A stretch of 64,000 bases of DNA from CAVVAY01 sp963746465 (GCA_963746465.1 CAVVAY010000007.1:62001-126000); one strand, 5' to 3'. Numbered from the stretch's first letter, positions 42,903 to 53,788 are shown. The notes: generated from the sequence alone by a model not told the origin. A program made the numbers and translations.

Positions 42903-43922
42903 CTATGTCGGGAGCTGTAGCGGCGCCACCACCGCCCGGGTTCCGGTGCGAAGGCTCTCCAGCACCGCGAGCGACACGGCCAACGAACGGATACCTGCCT
43001 CTCCGCTCACGACGACTTCGCCTTCTCCAGCCACGGCGGCGCCGAAGGCGCGCACCGTCACCTCGTACAGGTCGGTCCGCGGCCCGATCTCGACCGGTGA
43101 GGCGACGTGGTCTCGCCACAGGGTCACCTCGCCCACCGGGTCGCCGGTGTTGCAGTTCTCGGCGACCAACGAGCCCTCGGTGCCCAGGACGTGCAGGCTG
43201 GTCGGCTGGTGCGGGTTGTTGTACGCGTCGTGGGTCTGCACCAGCACGCCGCCCTCCCACTCAGCGCTGCACATCACCGCGTCGAACGGCCCGCCCTGGT
43301 CGTTGTCCTGGTTCAGCCCCACCGCGACGACCGACAACGCGCTGCGGCCGAGTATCGCGGCCACCGCTGCCGCGTCGTGCACCGTCACGTCCAGCACCAC
43401 CCCGCCGCCCACGGGGTCGTCCACCCGCCAGCCGGCAAGACGCTCCGGCAGCTGGACGGCGTGGTGCACGCGGACCGCCCGCACGTCTCCGACGAGACCT
43501 GACCGCACCGCGTGCTTCAGCGCCCTATGGGTCGGTGACGCGGGCAGGTGGTGGTTGGTCGCCATCACCACCCCGGCGGCGCGGCACGCCTCGACCATGG
43601 CGCGCGCGTCGTCGAGGGTCAGCGCCAGCGGCTTCTCGGCCAGCACGTGCTTGCCCGCGGCGGCCGCGGCCTCGACGTGCTCGCGGTGCTGCGCGTTGAC
43701 GGAGGAGACGTACACCGCGTCGACGTCCTCGCGCTCGACTGCGGCCCCGAGATCCGTCACCGCGTCCGGCACGCCGTGCTCGCGTGCCCAGGTCGCGGCG
43801 TGGTCGCCACTGCCCGACCGAACCACCACCGCCGTGTCCCCCACAGCCCGGATGGCCGGCAGGACCTTGGTCGATGCGATGTCGCTCGCGCCCACCAGGG
43901 CCCATCGGAGCGGTCGGGTCAT
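42903..43922 (-). CDS. Gfo/Idh/MocA-family NAD(P)-dependent dehydrogenase
   Basis: This 339-residue protein has a Rossmann start (LRWALVGASDIASTKVLPAI), the EKPLALTLDDARAMVEAC motif near residue 95 with the family EKP lysine, ATNHHLPASPTHRALK, and a beta-sheet half with GGVVLDVTVHDAAAVAAILG near residue 165 carrying the D-x-x-x-H pair. The family oxidises or reduces sugars and cyclitols. ATG 43922 is taken; an upstream TTG adds four residues. It is divergent from a GMC-type oxidoreductase, with a ribose-type ABC transporter beyond, so it likely works on a sugar or inositol derivative. Confidence 0.88.
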   Translation of the reverse strand: MTRPLRWALVGASDIASTKVLPAIRAVGDTAVVVRSGSGDHAATWAREHGVPDAVTDLGAAVEREDVDAVYVSSVNAQHREHVEAAAAAGKHVLAEKPLALTLDDARAMVEACRAAGVVMATNHHLPASPTHRALKHAVRSGLVGDVRAVRVHHAVQLPERLAGWRVDDPVGGGVVLDVTVHDAAAVAAILGRSALSVVAVGLNQDNDQGGPFDAVMCSAEWEGGVLVQTHDAYNNPHQPTSLHVLGTEGSLVAENCNTGDPVGEVTLWRDHVASPVEIGPRTDLYEVTVRAFGAAVAGEGEVVVSGEAGIRSLAVSLAVLESLRTGTRAVVAPLQLPT

Positions 43923-43978
43923 GACTGCAGTCAAGCATCAGCGCGACGGCCGGGTGGGCTGGATGGTTGGCTGGCGTC

Positions 43979-45480
43979 GTGGCCGACCTGAGCGCGGACG
44001 TCGTGGTCATCGGGTCCGGCATGGGCGGCGCCACGACGGCGCTCGCCCTGGCCCAGCGCGGGGTCGACGTACTGGTCCTCGAGCGTGGCGAGCGACTCCC
44101 CCGGGAGCCGGCCAACTGGTCGCCGCAAGCCGTCTTCGGGCAACGTCGCTACAAGCCGGCCGAGACCTGGTACGACGGCAGCGGGCGCCCGTTCGCCCCC
44201 GGCGTCCACTACGTCGTCGGCGGCAACACGAAGGTCTACGGCGCCAGCCTGCCGCGGTTCCGTGAGCGCGACTTCGGCGCCGTGGAGCACCACGAGGGCA
44301 CCTCACCCGCCTGGCCCTTCAGCTACGCGGACCTCGAGCCCTACTACGCCGAGGCCGAGCACCTCTACCGGGTGCACGGCGCCACCGGGCAGGACCCGAC
44401 CGAGCCCTGGCGCAGCTCGCCGTACCCGCACCCGCCGCTCGAGCACGAGCCGTACGTCGAGGAGCTCGCGCAGCGCCTGCGCGCCCTCGGGGTCCACCCC
44501 AGCGCGAACGCGATGGGCCTCGACCGCGGCCCCGGCGGAAGCTGCATCCGGTGCGGCACCTGCGACGGCTTCCCGTGCCGGCTCGGCGCCAAGAGCGACG
44601 CCGAGACCTGCGCCATCGACCCGGCCCTGGCCAGCACCGGCCTGCGCCTGTCCACCGGGATGCGGGTACGCCGGGTCGTCGCTAGCCGTTCCGGCCGACG
44701 GGTCGACCACCTCGTCGTCGACGGGCCCGCGGGGACGACCACGGTGGGTGGTGGCCGGTTCGTGCTCTCCGCCGGCGCCGTGAACTCCGCTGCGCTGCTG
44801 CTCGCCTCGGCCGACGACGCCCACCCGGACGGCCTGGCCAACTCCTCCGGCCAGGTCGGCCGCAACTTCATGATGCACAACAACGCGCACGTCGCCGCGA
44901 TCGACCTGGACCGGCGCAACGACGTGGTCTTCCAGAAGACCCTCTCGGTCAACGACTGGTACGCCGACGGCGGCGACGGGCTGCCTCTCGGCACGATGCA
45001 GCTCATCGGCAGGGTCGACGAGGTGATGATGAAGAGCTGGGCCACCAAGGTGCCGCTCCCTGTGCTCCGCCAGGTTGCCCGGCGCAGCGTGGAGTGGCTG
45101 GTGATGTCCGAGGACCTGCCCAGCCCGGACAACCGGGTGACCCTCGACTCCGATGGCCGCATCACCACTGCACGGACGGCTCGTGGTCGGGGCACCCACC
45201 GCAAGCTGCACGCGAGGGGCAAGCAGCTACTGCGCGCCGCCGGCTACGACGCGGTCTTCACCCAGTGGTTCGACATCAGCATGAACAGCCACCAGTGCGG
45301 CACGGTCGTCGCCGGGGTGGACCCGGCGAGCAGCGTGCTCGACCCGTGGTGCCGATCGCACGACATCGAGAACTTGTGGGTCGTCGACGGCGGCTTCTTC
45401 CCGTCGTCCGCTGCGATGAACCCGGCGCTGACCATCGCGGCGCAGGCGCTGCGCGTGGTCGCCGAGTCCGAGCTGGCGCG

Positions 45481-45484
<4 letters not shown>
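43979..45484 (+). CDS. GMC-type FAD-dependent oxidoreductase (glycoside/sugar oxidase-like)
   Basis: About 501 residues from GTG 43979 (TTG 43967 is an alternative). FAD site VVVIGSGMGGATTALALAQ lies near residue 8 and VHYVVGGNTKVYGASLPRF near 78. A cysteine cluster CIRCGTCDGFPC sits near residue 185. The active-site pair is a histidine in MNSHQCGT near 437 and an asparagine in AAMNPALTIAAQAL near 481. The layout fits pyranose-oxidase-like and glycoside 3-oxidase-type actinobacterial enzymes. Paired with a Gfo/Idh/MocA enzyme and a sugar importer, it may start a 3-keto-sugar pathway. The stop overlaps the transporter stop on the other strand (shared CTAG). Confidence 0.83.
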
Positions 45485-46304
<820 letters not shown>

Positions 46305-46308
<4 letters not shown>

Positions 46309-47342
46309 GCGCGGGCCCTCCGGATCCACTGGTCGACCGAGACGGCGACGATCACCAAGATCCCGACCGCGAGGGTCTGGTAGTAGACGTCGAGCCCGGC
46401 CAGCGTCAGCCCGTTGCGGAAGACGCCGACGATCAGCGCCCCGATCAGGCTGCCCAGCAACGCGCCGCGGCCGCCGAACAGGCTGGTGCCGCCGATCACC
46501 ACGGCGGTGATCGAGTCGAGGTTGGCGTCGATTCCGGAGTTGGGGCTGGCGGCGTTCACCCGGCCGATCAGGATCCAGCCGGTCAACGCATACAGCGCCC
46601 CGGCAGTGACGTAGACGCTGAGCAGCACCCGTTGCACCCGGATGCCGGCCAGCCGCGCCGCCTCGATGTCGTCGCCGACGGCGTACACGTGCTTCCCCCA
46701 GGCGGTGTACCGCAGCACGAAGGCGAACACGGCGTACATCAGCAGCATCACCACGACGCCGGTGGTGATCCGCACCTCGCCGATCGTGAACGTCTCACCG
46801 AGCAAGGCGAGCCCGGTGCCGAGCTCGCTGTCTCGGACCGTGCGACCGGTGGCGTACATCAGGGTCAGCGCGACGAAGATGTTGAGGGTTCCCAGCGTCA
46901 CGATGAACGGTGGCAGCCGCACCTTCGTCACCAGCACACCGTTGACTGCCCCGGCCAGGCCTCCGACGACCAGCCCGAGCAGGATGGCCAGCGGGCCGGG
47001 TAGACCGGAGTCGAAAGCGGTCTTGGCCATCACCATCGACGAGAACACCATGATGGCGCCGCAGGAGAGGTCGATGCCAGCGGTCAGGATGATCAAGGTC
47101 TGGCCGACGGCCAGCGCGCCGACGACCGCGACCTGCTGGGTGATGAGCGAAAGGTTGTTCGGCGTCGCGAACCGCTCGTTGAGCAGCCCGAAGATGATGA
47201 CGCTGATGACGAGGACGACCGCGGGGCTCAGCCACGGATACTTGTGCAGAGTCGTCTGCACCCGTTGCGCCGGCGTCCGGCGCTCGAGGAACTCCTCCGC
47301 TGCGTCGTAGGTGCCAGCAGTTGTGTCGGTCGCTCCGCTCAC
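46305..47342 (-). CDS. Ribose-type ABC transporter permease
   Basis: This 345-residue protein has about ten hydrophobic segments after a cytoplasmic N-terminus. The family block VGALAVGQTLIILTAGIDLSC lies near residue 75, PPFIVTLGTLNIFVAL near 142, and the EAA-like coupling loop GDDIEAARLAGIRVQRVLL near 225. These match RbsC/FrcB permeases, which form a homodimeric channel. GTG 47342 is preceded by GAGAGG six bases away. It is the middle gene of the transporter operon, 89 bases after the binding-protein gene. Confidence 0.92.
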
Positions 47343-47431
47343 GTGCCACCTCTCATACCGGCGCCGGTGGGGGCAGCCGCCGGAGCGACTGCCCCCACCG
47401 TACGCGTCTGGGGTCCCGACTTTCGGAGCGG

Positions 47432-48541
47432 TCAGCCCCAGGCGTTGTCGAGGCCGTACTGCGCGTCCTTGCTCTCCACACCTTCGACCGGCTCGTTGGC
47501 GATCAGAGTCACGCCGGTGTCGAAGAAGTCGAGGCCGGCGGTGTTCTCCGGCTTGTCACCCGTCTTGACGATGTCGATGATCGCCTTCACGCCGAGCTCC
47601 ACCATCTTCGCCGGGTACTGCTGCGAAGTGGCCGCGATGGTGCCCGCCTCCACAGCCTCCACGCCGGCCTTGCCGCCGTCCACGGAGACCACGACGACGT
47701 CCTTCTTGCCAGCGGCATCCAGGGCCGCTGCCGCACCAGCCGCGGTCGGCTCGTTGATCGTGTAGACCACGTTGATGTCGCCGTTCTTGGACAGCAGCTG
47801 CTCCATGCCGGTGCGGCCGCCCTCCTCGTTGGCGCCGGTGGCCACATTGCCGACGATCTCGTAGTCGCCGCCGCTGTAGGTGCCGGTCTTGGGCTCGTCG
47901 CCGTTGACCTTCGGGTCACCGATGTCCTTGATGCCCATCCCCTCGAGGAAGCCCTGGTCGCGGTTGTAGTCGACCGAGACCACCTTGTCGTCGAAGATGT
48001 CGAGAAGCGCGATGACCGCCTTCTGACCGTTCAGCTTCGCGGCCGCGTACTGCCCGATCAGGTTGCCCGCCTTGCGGTTGTCAGTGGCGAAAGTGATGTC
48101 CACCGTGTCCGGCGGGTCGGGCGGGGTGTCCAGGGCGATGACGAACAGGCCCGCGTCGCGCGCCTTCTGGATCGCATCGTTGACGCCCGTCGACATCGGG
48201 GTGATCAGGATGCCCTTCTGCTGGGCGGTGATGGCGTTCTCGATCGCGTCGATCTGGCCCTGGTCGTCGCCTTCCTCCTTGCCGGAGGCGATGGTGATGT
48301 CGATCCCCTCGTCGGCCGCGGCCTTCTTGGCGCCCTCCTGCATCGCAACGAAGAACGGGTTGGTCGAGTCCTTGGTGATCAGCGAGACCGCGATGTCCTC
48401 GTCACCACCGGACTTCGAGCCGCCGCTGGTACCGGCGTCGTCGTCACCGCCGCACGCGGCCAGGGCCAGCATCGCGGCGGCCACTGCGCCGATGAGCCGG
48501 AGCGAGCGAGCCACTGACCCGCCCTTCGTCCTGCGAATCAT
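47432..48541 (-). CDS. Ribose/galactose-type substrate-binding lipoprotein
   Basis: This 369-residue protein has a lipoprotein signal with lipobox LALAACGG (cysteine near residue 30), a Ser/Gly/Asp linker, then a periplasmic-binding-protein type I fold: DIAVSLITKDSTNPFFVAMQ, GILITPMSTGVNDAIQKA, FVIALDTPPDPPDTVD, TFATDNRKAGNLIGQY, VVVSVDGGKAGVEAVEAG. The pattern is of RbsB/FrcB proteins that bind ribose, fructose, inositol or related compounds. First gene of the operon; the ATG at 48541 is 41 bases from the LacI operator. Confidence 0.92.
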   Translation of the reverse strand: MIRRTKGGSVARSLRLIGAVAAAMLALAACGGDDDAGTSGGSKSGGDEDIAVSLITKDSTNPFFVAMQEGAKKAAADEGIDITIASGKEEGDDQGQIDAIENAITAQQKGILITPMSTGVNDAIQKARDAGLFVIALDTPPDPPDTVDITFATDNRKAGNLIGQYAAAKLNGQKAVIALLDIFDDKVVSVDYNRDQGFLEGMGIKDIGDPKVNGDEPKTGTYSGGDYEIVGNVATGANEEGGRTGMEQLLSKNGDINVVYTINEPTAAGAAAALDAAGKKDVVVVSVDGGKAGVEAVEAGTIAATSQQYPAKMVELGVKAIIDIVKTGDKPENTAGLDFFDTGVTLIANEPVEGVESKDAQYGLDNAWG

Positions 48542-48581
48542 CCGAATGTCCTTTGCGTCGGTGGGAATGTCGTCGAACGGC

Positions 48582-48597
48582 TTGACAACGTTGTCAA
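48582..48597. promoter_or_regulatory. Perfect palindromic LacI-family operator
   Basis: TTGACAACGTTGTCAA is a 16-base perfect palindrome with the central CG step typical of LacI-family sites. It lies between the transporter operon and the divergent lacI-type gene and overlaps TTGACA -35-like hexamers on both strands, so bound repressor would block both promoters. Confidence 0.82.
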
Positions 48598-48659
48598 GGC
48601 AGTTGTAGTCCTACGGTTACACCGCCGTCAAGCGGTTGTTTCCGGAAGGGGCAGGCGTG

Positions 48660-49703
48660 ATGGCACCATCGCCTTCGCCCGGACCAGCGACCCCCCGAGC
48701 CACGATGCGTGACGTCGCAGCGCTCGCCGGGGTGAGCCTCAAGACCGTCTCGCGCGTGCTCAACCGCGAGGCCGGGGTATCCCACGGGATGTCCGAGCGG
48801 GTCCAGCTCGCGGCCGACGAGCTGGCATTCCAGCTCAACCTCGGGGCGCGCAGCCTGCGACGCTCCGACGGCCGGACGGCCACCATCGGCCTGGTCCTGG
48901 AGAACGTCGAGAACCCGTTCTCCTCCGCGCTGCACCGGGCAGTGGAGAACGTGGCACGCAAGCAGGGCGTCTCGGTGCTGGCCGGCAGCCTGGACGAGGA
49001 CCCGATGCGCGAGCGTGAGCTGGTCGCCGAGTTCAGCTCGCGCCGGGTCGACGGTCTGATCATCATGCCGACGGGCACCGACCACTCCTACCTGATGCCC
49101 GAGCGCCGCGCCGGTACCCCGATGGTGTTCGCCGACCGGGCGCCCGGCAGGTTCGACGCTGACGTGGTGCTCGCCGACCACAAGGCAGGTGCACGGAACG
49201 GGGTGGCCCACCTGATCGCTGCTGGGCACCGGCACGTCGGATTTCTCGGCGACCTGGCGCGCATCCCGACGGCGCAGCAGCGGCACGCCGGCTACCGGGC
49301 CGCGATGCGGGCGGCCGGCCTCCCTGTCGCCCGGGAGGCAACGATCCGCGACGTGTCGACCGTTCAGGCCGCCGATGCCGCGACCACGTCCCTGCTCAGC
49401 GGCGACCGGCCGCCGACCGCCCTGTTCACAGCGCAGAACCTCGTCACGATCGGCGCCCTTCAGGCTCTGCGCCGGATGGGCCGGCAGCACGAAGTGGCGG
49501 TCGTCGGATTCGACGACTTCCTGCTGGCCGACCTGCTCGACCCACCTGTGACGGTGGTGGCCCAGGACCCGCACGAGATAGGACGACTGGCGGCGGAGCA
49601 GCTCTTCCGCCGCACGACCGGTGACTCGTCGCCGTACACGACCGTCGTCGTGGAGACCCGGCTGGTCCCGCGGGGCTCGGGCGAGATTCCCCCGCCGAAC
49701 TGA
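48660..49703 (+). CDS. LacI-family transcriptional regulator
   Basis: This 347-residue protein has an HTH and hinge helix in residues 14-65: TMRDVAALAGVSLKTVSRVL and LAADELAFQLNLGARSLR. A periplasmic-binding-protein-like effector domain follows (TATIGLVLENVENPFSSALH, VDGLIIMPTGTDHSYL, AVVGFDDFLLADLL). ATG 48660 is taken because GGAAGGGG lies eight bases upstream. It is divergent from the sugar transporter over a perfect palindrome, so it represses the transporter and itself until a sugar binds. Confidence 0.93.
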   Translation: MAPSPSPGPATPRATMRDVAALAGVSLKTVSRVLNREAGVSHGMSERVQLAADELAFQLNLGARSLRRSDGRTATIGLVLENVENPFSSALHRAVENVARKQGVSVLAGSLDEDPMRERELVAEFSSRRVDGLIIMPTGTDHSYLMPERRAGTPMVFADRAPGRFDADVVLADHKAGARNGVAHLIAAGHRHVGFLGDLARIPTAQQRHAGYRAAMRAAGLPVAREATIRDVSTVQAADAATTSLLSGDRPPTALFTAQNLVTIGALQALRRMGRQHEVAVVGFDDFLLADLLDPPVTVVAQDPHEIGRLAAEQLFRRTTGDSSPYTTVVVETRLVPRGSGEIPPPN

Positions 49704-49724
49704 CCTCCACCAGGCGGTGTTCGG

Positions 49725-50624
49725 TCAAGCTCCGCTGGCCGCGTCCACCTCGTCTCGCCATGGCACCGAGGGAACAGCGCCCGGACGCTGCACGCACAGG
49801 GCCGCCGCGGCGTTGGCCCGGCGAAGAGCAACGGGCATCGGCACCCCCTCGGCCATGCCGGCGGCCAGGTAGCCCACGAACGTGTCCCCGGCGGCCGTCG
49901 TGTCGGTGACCACGACCGATCTGCCGGCCTCCTCGTTCCGTGCGCCGTCCCGGTCCCTGTACAGGGCACCGTCTGGGCCCAGGGTCACCACGACCGCGGG
50001 CACCCGTTCAAGCAGCCGGTCGATCTGTCGTTCCGGATCGCCCTCTCCCCCGAGGCTGCGGGCCTCGCCCGCATTGACGACAAGGACGTCGATGCACTCG
50101 ACCAACGCTGCGTCGAGGACCGCCGGCGGCGGCGCAGCGTTGAGCACGACCTTCGTCCCGGCGTCCCTGGCCTGACGGGCCGCCTCCGCGACGACACGTG
50201 TCGGGACCTCCAGCTGCATGAGCAGAACCCGCGCAGCCGCGATCGCGGCCAGTTCGGGTGGCGTCAGCCCGACCAGCTCGGCGTTCGCACCCGGTTCGAC
50301 GACGATCGCGTTCTCTCCCGCAGCGTCGACCATGACGACGGCCAGGCCGGTCGGCGTCGAGGTGGTACGGACGAGGGGCTCGATGCCGTCATCGGCAAGC
50401 ACCTGGCGCAACACGGCAGCCGCCGGATCATCCCCGACTGCTGCAATGAAGCGGGTCGGCGCTCCCGCTCGAGCCGCTGCGACTGCCTGGTTGAGGCCCT
50501 TGCCGCCCGGACCGTCGACCCGCGGTGCGGAGATCACTGTCTGGCCGGCCGAGGGCAGGGCCTGCATCCGGAGCATGAGATCGAGGTTCGCGCTGCCGAG
50601 CACGGTCACCCCGCTGCGGCCCAT
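49725..50624 (-). CDS. PfkB-family carbohydrate kinase, ribokinase-like
   Basis: About 299 residues from ATG 50624 (GTG 50627 also possible). The first signature is DGPGGKGLNQAVAAARAGA near residue 38, the second VVTDTTAAGDTFVGYLAAG near 232, with the catalytic aspartate in AAGD where most members have GAGD. VVLNAAPPPAVLDAALVECI and DVLVVNAGEARSLGGEG are typical of ribokinases, and the GxGGKGxNQA segment points to a ribose-like substrate. It is convergent with the lacI gene, 21 bases away, and completes a plausible import-and-phosphorylate unit. Confidence 0.88.
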   Translation of the reverse strand: MGRSGVTVLGSANLDLMLRMQALPSAGQTVISAPRVDGPGGKGLNQAVAAARAGAPTRFIAAVGDDPAAAVLRQVLADDGIEPLVRTTSTPTGLAVVMVDAAGENAIVVEPGANAELVGLTPPELAAIAAARVLLMQLEVPTRVVAEAARQARDAGTKVVLNAAPPPAVLDAALVECIDVLVVNAGEARSLGGEGDPERQIDRLLERVPAVVVTLGPDGALYRDRDGARNEEAGRSVVVTDTTAAGDTFVGYLAAGMAEGVPMPVALRRANAAAALCVQRPGAVPSVPWRDEVDAASGA

Positions 50625-50751
50625 CACGGGGGCACGCTAGTCCTATCTGGTGTCATCGATGCTGGTCGGCGGTGACGGGAGGTTGGCGTACGTCGTCAAG
50701 CAGCTCGCCGGGTGCGACGATCACGACACACGACGAGGGGAGCCGTGGTCG

Positions 50752-51918
50752 ATGCCTAGACGCACGAGCGGACCGCGACGACTGTCCTGGGCCGAGGTCT
50801 CGCACCGGCGACTCTCGCGACAGGGCCTCATCGATCCGATGACCGACGCCGGGCCGGCCGCCGCTGCGGCCGCCATGTGCGGCACCCACGCCCAGGTGCA
50901 GCCCGCCGCCGAGCTGTCGATCGGGCTCCGGCTCGCCGAGGCCACGCAGACCGACGTCCGCAACGCACTGTGGACCGACCGCACCCTGGTCAAGACGTTC
51001 GGTCCGCGCGGGACCGTGCACCTGCTCCCCGCCCGCGAGCTGCCGATGTGGTGGGCCGCGCTGTCCGCGATGCCGCAACCGCGGTCGCCGCTGCCGAAGG
51101 ACGCGCAGCTGACCACGGAGCAGACCGAGGACGTGCTCGCGGCGATCGCCGACGCGTTGCTCGACGCCGAGCTGACCATCGACGAGCTGACTGCGGCGAT
51201 CGTGGAGGGCACCGGGCCCTGGGCCGGCGACCTGGTGATGCCGGCGTTCCAGGGGATGTGGCCGCGCTGGCGCCAGGTCCTCTCGCTGGCCGGCACCCGC
51301 GGCGTCCTGTGCTTCGGCCCCAACCGCGGCCGCGCCGTCACCTACACCAGTCCCCGACGGTGGCTGCCCGAGGCCACCTCGGAGCACACGTCGGCCGGCC
51401 CCCCGGACCTGCTGCGCCGCTACCTGTTCGCCTACGGCCCGGCCACACCGCAGCACTTCGCGCGATGGCTGAACGGCTCACCTACCTGGGCGGCCGAGCT
51501 CTTCGCCTCCCTCGGCGATGAGCTGGAGCCGGTCGAGGTGGAGGGCTTGCCGGCCTGGCAGCTCGCCGACGAGGTCCCTGGTCCGGACGCCGAGGGTGTC
51601 CGGCTGCTGCCCTACTTCGACGCCTACGCCGTGGCCGGCCGACCACGCACGCTGCTCTTCCCGGGACCGGCGTTCGACCGGGCTCTGGCACGCGGGCAGG
51701 CCGGCAACTTCCCGGTCCTGCTGGTCGACGGCACGGTCGCGGGCGTCTGGCACCACCGGCGTACCGGCCGGAAGGTGGCCGTCACCGTCGAGCCGCTCCG
51801 CGATCTAAAGCCGGGTCAGCGCCGCGAGCTGGACGACCAGGTGGCCCGGGTGGGCCACATCCTGGAGGCAACGGCGGAGCTCACCGTGGGTCCGGTGACC
51901 GTGGGCCCGCATGCCTGA
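50752..51918 (+). CDS. Winged-helix DNA-binding domain protein (HTH_42 family)
   Basis: This 388-residue protein starts at an ATG ten bases after GAGGGGAG; a longer frame to 50650 is not supported. Family features are LSWAEVSHRRLSRQGL at the N-terminus, LRLAEATQTDVRNALW, KTFGPRGTVHLLPARELPMW near residue 83, LLRRYLFAYGPATPQHFARW near 225 and RLLPYFDAYAVAGRPR near 285. The family is built of tandem winged helices and includes glycosylases that unhook interstrand cross-links (AlkZ/AlkX). The QxD-type catalytic motif of AlkZ cannot be assigned with confidence; QPAAELSIGLR is the nearest candidate. Confidence 0.82.
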   Translation: MPRRTSGPRRLSWAEVSHRRLSRQGLIDPMTDAGPAAAAAAMCGTHAQVQPAAELSIGLRLAEATQTDVRNALWTDRTLVKTFGPRGTVHLLPARELPMWWAALSAMPQPRSPLPKDAQLTTEQTEDVLAAIADALLDAELTIDELTAAIVEGTGPWAGDLVMPAFQGMWPRWRQVLSLAGTRGVLCFGPNRGRAVTYTSPRRWLPEATSEHTSAGPPDLLRRYLFAYGPATPQHFARWLNGSPTWAAELFASLGDELEPVEVEGLPAWQLADEVPGPDAEGVRLLPYFDAYAVAGRPRTLLFPGPAFDRALARGQAGNFPVLLVDGTVAGVWHHRRTGRKVAVTVEPLRDLKPGQRRELDDQVARVGHILEATAELTVGPVTVGPHA

Positions 51919-51963
51919 CGCCACACACTGAAGTCGGCGCGAGCTGGTGCCGAAAGATCAACT

Positions 51964-52920
51964 GTGACGGCACCCATGGACCATCTCCCTCGGTCGGAGA
52001 GTGGGCGAACCCCGCAGTGGGTGCGTGATGAGGCCGCCGGACGACCCGTGGCGCCCACCGAGTGGTGGCCGGCCCCCGCGTTGGGTGCCCCGGTACTGGA
52101 GTCGGCGTGCGGGAGGCGCAGCCGCAACTCGGTCGTCTCGCTCGTGGTAGCCGCAGTGCTGGCCGTCAGCCTTGCGTGGACCGCGACCGGACATCAGCTG
52201 CTTCCCACCCCCGACTCCCGGACCACGGCTCCGCCGGTCACCCGCATCGGCCCTCCGCCCGGACTCGAGGAGGCAGCGGTACCGCTCGGCGATCCGGTTC
52301 AGCCATCCAAGCCGTCCACCGCGTTCCGGTTCGGAGCCACCCAGCCGGGATCACCCGACATCCCGGTCGCCTTCAGCCCGTGCCGGCCGATCCACTACGT
52401 CATCCGGCCCGAACACTCCCCACGGGACGGCGAAGCCGTCATCAACCGCGCGGTCTCCGCAGTGTCCAAGGCGACCGGCCTGTTCTTCGTCTACGACGGC
52501 GCGACCGCCGAGAAGCCCGTCCGCGTGCGCCAGCCCTATCAACCTTCCCGGTACGGCGACCACTGGGCACCCGTGTTGATCGCGTGGGCCGACGCCGACG
52601 AGGTCCCCGACCTCCGCGGAGACACCTTGGGGGTGACCTACCCCTACGGGGTGAGCAGGTTCGGCGGCTCTCAGGTCTACGTCACCGGTTCGATCGTCTT
52701 CGACGCTGACGACCTGACCGACCTGCGCGCCCAAGGCGGCGGAAAATTCGTGCCCGCAGTGGTCAAGCACGAACTGGCCCACCTGGTCGGTCTTGGCCAC
52801 GTCAAGGATCCGACGCAGATCATGAACCCGCGTGCCACCCGCGGCGTCTACGGCTTCCAGGCCGGAGACCTCGCCGGTCTGGCCGCCCTCGGCCGCGGGG
52901 CCTGCGCGAGAGACGTCTGA
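51964..52920 (+). CDS. Membrane-anchored matrixin-like zinc protease
   Basis: This 318-residue protein has a cytoplasmic N-terminus of about 50 residues, one membrane segment (SVVSLVVAAVLAVSLAWTA), a Pro-rich linker and an extracellular metzincin-like domain. The zinc motif is VVKHELAHLVGLGHVKDPTQ near residue 268 (HExxHxxGxxH) with the Met-turn IMNPRATRG just after. PIHYVIRPEHSPRDGEAVI is the N-terminal strand typical of matrixins. The start is GTG 51964. It is probably a surface protease; its substrate is unknown. It stands alone between the winged-helix gene and a membrane protein gene. Confidence 0.85.
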   Translation: MTAPMDHLPRSESGRTPQWVRDEAAGRPVAPTEWWPAPALGAPVLESACGRRSRNSVVSLVVAAVLAVSLAWTATGHQLLPTPDSRTTAPPVTRIGPPPGLEEAAVPLGDPVQPSKPSTAFRFGATQPGSPDIPVAFSPCRPIHYVIRPEHSPRDGEAVINRAVSAVSKATGLFFVYDGATAEKPVRVRQPYQPSRYGDHWAPVLIAWADADEVPDLRGDTLGVTYPYGVSRFGGSQVYVTGSIVFDADDLTDLRAQGGGKFVPAVVKHELAHLVGLGHVKDPTQIMNPRATRGVYGFQAGDLAGLAALGRGACARDV

Positions 52921-53098
52921 TCGCACCGCAACACGCTCGGCGCCGGACGCCGTACCGAGTGCCTCCCACCCCACAAAAGGGCAGCTGACCGCCCGCAACC
53001 TGCGGCTGACCCACTGACGCGCCCGCGACGGCGCTGCGAATCTCGAACAGAGCCGGAGACCTCCGGCAGGAGACAAGCAACCGTCCTGGAGAGCACCG

Positions 53099-53788
53099 AT
53101 GAGCAAGCGCACCGCCCTGGTCGCCGCCGGCGTCGTCATGACCGCGGCCGGAGGTGCCATCACCGTCGGCGGCCTGGCCCTCGCGGCGCTCAGCGGCACC
53201 GACGGCACCCTGTCCACCGGCCCGCACCACCACGCCACGTCGGCCACCGCAGTGGTCTCCGACGAGGGCGACCTCGGCGGCACCGGCTTCCTCCCGAACG
53301 GGGACCCGACCGTGAAGGTGTCGGTGAAGAACTCCGACAAGCCGGTCTTCGTCGGCATCGGCCGAGCCGACGACGTCGACCGCTACCTCGCGGGCGCGAC
53401 AGTCCAGACCGTCTCCGACTTCGACCTCTGGCCGTTCCAGCTCGACACCGCGACGCGGAAGGGCGACCGACAGCCCGGCTCCCCGCTGGACGAGACGTTC
53501 TGGGTCGCCCAGTCCGACGGCACCACGTCGACGGCTGCCAGCTGGAAGGCCCACGACGGCAGCTACCGGGTCGTGGTCATGAACGCCGACGGGTCGCCCG
53601 GTGTCGACGTCGAGGGCAGCCTCGCGCTGCGCGTCCCCGTCCTGGGCACGCTCGCCGTCACCGCCCTCGTCGGCGGCGGCACCCTGGTCGTCATCGGAGT
53701 GCCGCTCCTGGTCGCCGGCCTGCGGCGCAAGGAGAACACTCCGACCGCCACGCCCACGGTGGAGCGGGAGCTCACCACAGTCGGCTGA
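53099..53788 (+). CDS. Two-membrane-segment protein with extracytoplasmic domain, unknown function
   Basis: This 229-residue protein has membrane segments at about 7-30 (LVAAGVVMTAAGGAITVGG) and 178-203 (VLGTLAVTALVGGGTLVVIG) that bracket an exported beta-rich domain (TVKVSVKNSDKPVFVGIGRA, DDVDRYLAGATVQTVSDFD, SYRVVVMNADGSPGVDVEGS). The C-terminal tail is short and threonine-rich. The layout recurs in actinobacterial conserved hypotheticals without known function. CTGGAGAG lies six bases before the ATG. The 178-base gap upstream holds no other feature. Confidence 0.7.
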   Translation: MSKRTALVAAGVVMTAAGGAITVGGLALAALSGTDGTLSTGPHHHATSATAVVSDEGDLGGTGFLPNGDPTVKVSVKNSDKPVFVGIGRADDVDRYLAGATVQTVSDFDLWPFQLDTATRKGDRQPGSPLDETFWVAQSDGTTSTAASWKAHDGSYRVVVMNADGSPGVDVEGSLALRVPVLGTLAVTALVGGGTLVVIGVPLLVAGLRRKENTPTATPTVERELTTVG

